The notes beneath the pieces were generated by a model that was not told the DNA's origin, made no database searches, and was given only the letters and a program-made list of their open reading frames with translations. DNA of 64,000 bases from an uncultured Eubacteriales bacterium (lineage in GTDB: Bacteria > Bacillota > Clostridia > Oscillospirales > Oscillospiraceae), in the NCBI GenBank assembly GCA_900545805.1, contig URAL01000002.1:17443-81442 (forward strand), written 5' to 3'. A program made the translations under genes and the position numbers. Below, one piece after another: positions 61,167 to 64,000 of the stretch. Every line of letters starts with the position of its first letter. The first letter of the stretch is position 1.

Positions 61167-61484
61167 ATGGCGAGGAAAAAGCTTTCAACATTAACAGAGC
61201 CGATGTTTTACCTGCTCATGTCGCTGCGCAGCGGCAGAAAATGCGGCATCGACATCAGCGATTACATCGCTCGCCGCAGCGCCGGGCGCGTGAAGCTCGG
61301 CCCCGGTACGCTGTACGCGCTGCTTTCGGAGTTCGAGCAGGAGGGGCTAATAAGGTATGTCGGCGTCGAGGGCAAGCGCAAGCTGTATGAGCTGACGCCG
61401 GCAGGGGAGAAGGCATATAATGATGAGCTTGCGCGGCTCAGACAGTGCCTTGACGATGCAAAGGAGGCGGAAAAGGATGAGTAA
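61167..61484 (+). CDS. PadR-family transcriptional regulator
   Basis: 105 residues, ATG after GGAGGTG. The N-terminal winged helix (TEPMFYLLMSLRSGRKCGIDISDYI, then GPGTLYALLSEFEQEGLIRYVG) has the PadR signature, with a short second part (KLYELTPAGEKAY). PadR proteins repress their own operon until a small molecule binds. It overlaps the DUF2812 gene by 8 bases, a very common pairing, and the operator-like repeats upstream support autoregulation. Confidence 0.93.
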   Translation: MARKKLSTLTEPMFYLLMSLRSGRKCGIDISDYIARRSAGRVKLGPGTLYALLSEFEQEGLIRYVGVEGKRKLYELTPAGEKAYNDELARLRQCLDDAKEAEKDE

Positions 61485-62706
61485 AACTGTACGACGCATA
61501 AGACCCTTCGGCTCGGGAGATATTCCGGCCATGCAGCGCTGGCTCGAGGATATGGCGGAAAAGGGGCTGTTTTTCAAGGAGTGCGGCCTGCTGTTTGCAA
61601 AGTTCACAAGGGGCGAACCGAAGAAAATGCGATATCGCCTCGACTTCTGCGACGTCGTGGCCTGTGACATTCCCGATGAGAAAAAGGAGCTCTACGAGCA
61701 AAGCGGCTGGCAGGTCGCCGGCGATTATAACAGCGACCTTGTTGTCGTCTGCACCGACGAGCCCGACGCACCCGAGATATACACAGAGCCCGAGCTCTTG
61801 GTAAAGCCGCTGAAGAAGCTTGCCGGAAAGCACCTGTCCATTGCCGTTGTCTTTCTCGTCATGGCGCTCTGCACACAGCTTACGCCTTTCCTGGGGGAAA
61901 TGTGGGAACACAGCGGCGATATGCTGCACTTTTTCCTGAATATTAAGGCGTCATACGCAGTGCTTGTTATAATAATGTCGATGGTCATGCTTACGGAAGC
62001 GATCGTGCAGTTTTCGATATACCGAAGGCTCAGAAGGCTTGCGGCAGAGGATGTGCCTACGACCGAAAATCATCGCTCACGGGCGATATTGAGATATGTG
62101 ATGACTGCCGCAGGTGTGCCTCTTGCCATCATATGGCTTGTGCACTGGTGCTGCACTGTGCCGCAGCCGCTGTATGACGACACGCCGGCTTTCAGCCTCC
62201 CCACGGCAGAGGAGGTCGTACAGCTCGGCACTTACGACCGGGATATGTCCTTTTACGAAACGACAGACGCATTTTTGGTAAAGAAGATTTATCTATATCA
62301 GTCAAAAAACCTGAGAGACTCAGACGGGCAATTGAGCGACATCCTGCAATATAGAGTAGAGTACTATGAAGCCCCAACGGAGCTGTTTGCAAAGGCTTAT
62401 GCCGATAAGCGCATGGATCACATCAAAGAGGAGTACGGCCGTAGACTCAACGTCAGTATGAACGAGATGTCGAGGGTAAGGCTCATGGGACTGGGTAACG
62501 GCGATTTCCCGTACTTTCGTCAGGAGCAGTGTGAGGATGACGGAGCGGAGGTGTTCTGGCAATACTGGAAAAGCGGAGCGAGCTGCGGCATAAACCAATT
62601 GATTATAAGATACGGCGATAAGGTCATGGAGGTTTATTGCGACGGAAACAGCGACTTCTATGATCATATTCCGGAGTATATAGATTGCCTCAAAGGTGCA
62701 AAATAG
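61477..62706 (+). CDS. DUF2812 membrane protein
   Basis: 409 residues from the ATG at 61477, which overlaps the PadR stop. The N-terminal 100 residues are a DUF2812 domain (IRPFGSGDIPAMQRWLEDMAEKGLFF, YRLDFC). Three membrane spans follow at about 127-148, 162-190 and 205-226, and the C-terminal 190 residues have no recognised motif. DUF2812 proteins are regularly encoded with a PadR regulator and are thought to work in envelope or drug response; the biochemical role is unknown. Confidence 0.88.
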   Translation: MSKTVRRIRPFGSGDIPAMQRWLEDMAEKGLFFKECGLLFAKFTRGEPKKMRYRLDFCDVVACDIPDEKKELYEQSGWQVAGDYNSDLVVVCTDEPDAPEIYTEPELLVKPLKKLAGKHLSIAVVFLVMALCTQLTPFLGEMWEHSGDMLHFFLNIKASYAVLVIIMSMVMLTEAIVQFSIYRRLRRLAAEDVPTTENHRSRAILRYVMTAAGVPLAIIWLVHWCCTVPQPLYDDTPAFSLPTAEEVVQLGTYDRDMSFYETTDAFLVKKIYLYQSKNLRDSDGQLSDILQYRVEYYEAPTELFAKAYADKRMDHIKEEYGRRLNVSMNEMSRVRLMGLGNGDFPYFRQEQCEDDGAEVFWQYWKSGASCGINQLIIRYGDKVMEVYCDGNSDFYDHIPEYIDCLKGAK

Positions 62707-62713
62707 ACAAAGG

Positions 62714-62738
62714 CGGGAGCTCAAAGCATGGGCTCCCG
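62714..62738 (+). terminator. Terminator of the PadR-DUF2812 operon
   Basis: Stem CGGGAGC / GCTCCCG followed by a short TCTTG; modest. Confidence 0.6.
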
Positions 62739-62762
62739 TCTTGATTTCGGTATTATTCACGA

Positions 62763-62790
62763 TTGACTTTTATTGAGATTGCTTTAAAAT
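62763..62790 (+). promoter_or_regulatory. Promoter of the phosphofructokinase gene
   Basis: TTGACT (62763-62768), 16 bases, TAAAAT (62785-62790). Confidence 0.65.
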
Positions 62791-62825
62791 ACTAATATAA
62801 AAACACATTAAAAGAAGGTTTTAGC

Positions 62826-63914
62826 TTGAAGAATATAACCAGAGTCGCGCTCATAACCTCGGGCGGCGACTGTCAGGGCCTTAACGCCGCCATGCGCGGC
62901 ATCGGAAAGGCGCTGCACAACAAGATCGATAATCTCGAAATTTTCGGCATGTACGACGGCTACCGCGGACTCATAGACGGAGACTATAAGTTCATGGAGC
63001 CGAAGGACTTTGCCGGCATCCTCACTCAGGGCGGCACGATCCTCGGCACCTCTCGACAGCGCTATATCCCGGGAAAGGATATCGTCGATGAGAACGGCAA
63101 CAGTCTCATTCCGGCGATGAAGGACACATATAACAGACTCAATCTTGACTGCCTTGTCATCATGGGCGGCAACGGCACGCAGAAAAGCGCAAAGCTCCTT
63201 ATGGACGCGGGCATGAATGTTGTGACCCTGCCCAAGACCATCGACAACGATATTTGGGGCACCGATACGACCTTCGGCTTCCAGAGCGCCGTTGACATCG
63301 CAACGAATGTTATTGACTATATCCATTCCACGGCATCATCGCACAGCCGAGTGTTCCTCGTCGAGCTCATGGGACGCGACGCGGGCTGGCTCACGCTGCA
63401 CGCCGGTATAGGCTCGGGTGCGGATATCATCCTCATCCCCGAGATACCCTATGATATCGACAGTATAATCAAGGCGATCGACCACCGCCGCCGCCACGGC
63501 AGAAGCTTTTCCATTCTCGCTGTTGCTGAGGGCGCAAAGAGCATCCACGATCAGATACTCACCGAGGAGGAAAGCCGCCGCCGCCGCGAGGAATCAAAGC
63601 ACTCGACGATATCCTACGAGATAGCTGCGCAGATAGAAGAGGCTCTCGGTCAGGAGGCTCGCGTCACCATTCCCGGACATTATCAGCGCGGAGGCCCCCC
63701 GTGCCCGTACGACCGCGTGCTGGCTACCCAGTTCGGAACAGCGGCGGCAGACCTCATCGTCAATAAGCAGTACGGCCGCATGGTCGCCATTCAGAACGGC
63801 CATATCGTCTCCATACCGCTTGAGGAGGCAGCGAGCAAGACGAAATTCCTGCCCATCGACCATCCTCTTATTCAGGTTGCACGCGATATCGGCATATCCT
63901 TCGGCGATAAATAA
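62826..63914 (+). CDS. 6-phosphofructokinase (group A, mixed donor signature)
   Basis: 362 residues from a TTG start at 62826, eight bases after AGAAGG. TSGGDCQGLNAAMRG opens it, and PKTIDND contains the catalytic aspartate. At the donor site the sequence is GGNG (114-117) rather than GGDG (ATP) or GGDD (pyrophosphate), and K137 replaces the glycine found in ATP-dependent enzymes. A glycine at the fourth place usually means ATP, a lysine in PKTIDND usually accompanies pyrophosphate use or the actinobacterial ATP type, and the Asn in place of Asp/Glu is unusual. The glycolytic role is certain, the phosphate donor is not. Confidence 0.92.
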   Translation: MKNITRVALITSGGDCQGLNAAMRGIGKALHNKIDNLEIFGMYDGYRGLIDGDYKFMEPKDFAGILTQGGTILGTSRQRYIPGKDIVDENGNSLIPAMKDTYNRLNLDCLVIMGGNGTQKSAKLLMDAGMNVVTLPKTIDNDIWGTDTTFGFQSAVDIATNVIDYIHSTASSHSRVFLVELMGRDAGWLTLHAGIGSGADIILIPEIPYDIDSIIKAIDHRRRHGRSFSILAVAEGAKSIHDQILTEEESRRRREESKHSTISYEIAAQIEEALGQEARVTIPGHYQRGGPPCPYDRVLATQFGTAAADLIVNKQYGRMVAIQNGHIVSIPLEEAASKTKFLPIDHPLIQVARDIGISFGDK

Positions 63915-63920
63915 GAATTA

Positions 63921-63949
63921 AAAACTCCCGTCCGCCGGACGGGAGTTTT
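63921..63949 (+). terminator. Terminator of the phosphofructokinase gene
   Basis: Stem AAAACTCCCGTCC / GGACGGGAGTTTT. Confidence 0.9.
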
Positions 63950-63950
63950 A

Positions 63951-64000
63951 CAGCGTGTCAAAAAAGCCAATGGCTTTTTTGCACGCTTCAAATACGCCAC
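63951..64000. repeat. Palindromic intergenic element, cut by the window edge
   Basis: AGCGTGTCAAAAAAGCCA (63952-63969) pairs with TGGCTTTTTTGCACGCT after it to form an imperfect palindrome, then ATACGCCAC runs into the edge. It shares 16 bases with 4805-4820 and its right part with 52340-52389. Confidence 0.75.

Overview
The window looks like the chromosome of a spore-forming anaerobic Clostridia member, most like the Oscillospiraceae (Oscillibacter-type gut bacteria). The evidence is mixed but consistent: a SpoIIID sporulation regulator, S-layer-homology (SLH) surface proteins, a desulfoferrodoxin-type superoxide reductase, an F-type ATP synthase, a butyryl-CoA/acetate-type CoA-transferase, strong GGAGG ribosome sites and a fairly high G+C content broken by AT-rich intergenic regions. 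The genus is an inference. No prophage, transposase, rRNA or CRISPR array was seen. Two tRNA genes are present (Arg-CCT and Gly-CCC).

Layout. 1-4.8 kb: a truncated DUF11 surface-repeat protein, a TIR-membrane-LRR protein, a DUF1275 membrane protein, a DUF1836 regulator and a DegV protein. 4.8-8.1 kb: tRNA-Arg and an ABC ATPase-permease fusion. 8.1-14.9 kb: the complete ATP synthase operon on the minus strand, in which the alpha subunit is fused behind a second b-like domain and a delta C-terminal domain; no separate atpH exists. 15-23.6 kb: housekeeping and stress genes, including mgtE, ahcY, and a three-gene set matching Bacillus YdjI-YdjG-YdjH (SPFH, zinc ribbon, TPM) without PspA.

23.6-39.5 kb is the most unusual part. 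A PucR-type regulator is divergent from an MFS transporter, an Old-Yellow-Enzyme-type Fe-S flavoprotein, two DUF3237 proteins and two short-chain dehydrogenases. Then come two paralogous operons, each with a ~400-residue and a ~530-residue subunit of the 2-hydroxyacyl-CoA dehydratase / benzoyl-CoA reductase (HgdB/BcrC) superfamily followed by a 52-56-residue single-span membrane protein that has no name I know. The two operons have matching promoters and near-identical terminators around an intervening lipoprotein gene, which points to duplication. No activator ATPase is present. This looks like a redox catabolic system for an imported organic compound, and it is the best candidate here for an undescribed system.

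39.5-42 kb is an AT-rich patch with an XRE regulator and two zinc-ribbon proteins. 42-46 kb holds dapF, an ECF sigma factor with an RsgI/PepSY anti-sigma factor, and a CoA-transferase. 46-58 kb carries envelope functions: a membrane Ser/Thr kinase with Ig-like sensor domains, an ABC exporter pair with a long coiled coil, an SLH-anchored lipase, tRNA-Gly, superoxide reductase, a coiled-coil protein and a cysteine-rich SLH protein. 58-64 kb: spoIIID, a PAP2 phosphatase, an iron alcohol dehydrogenase, a PadR/DUF2812 pair and a phosphofructokinase with an unusual active-site signature.
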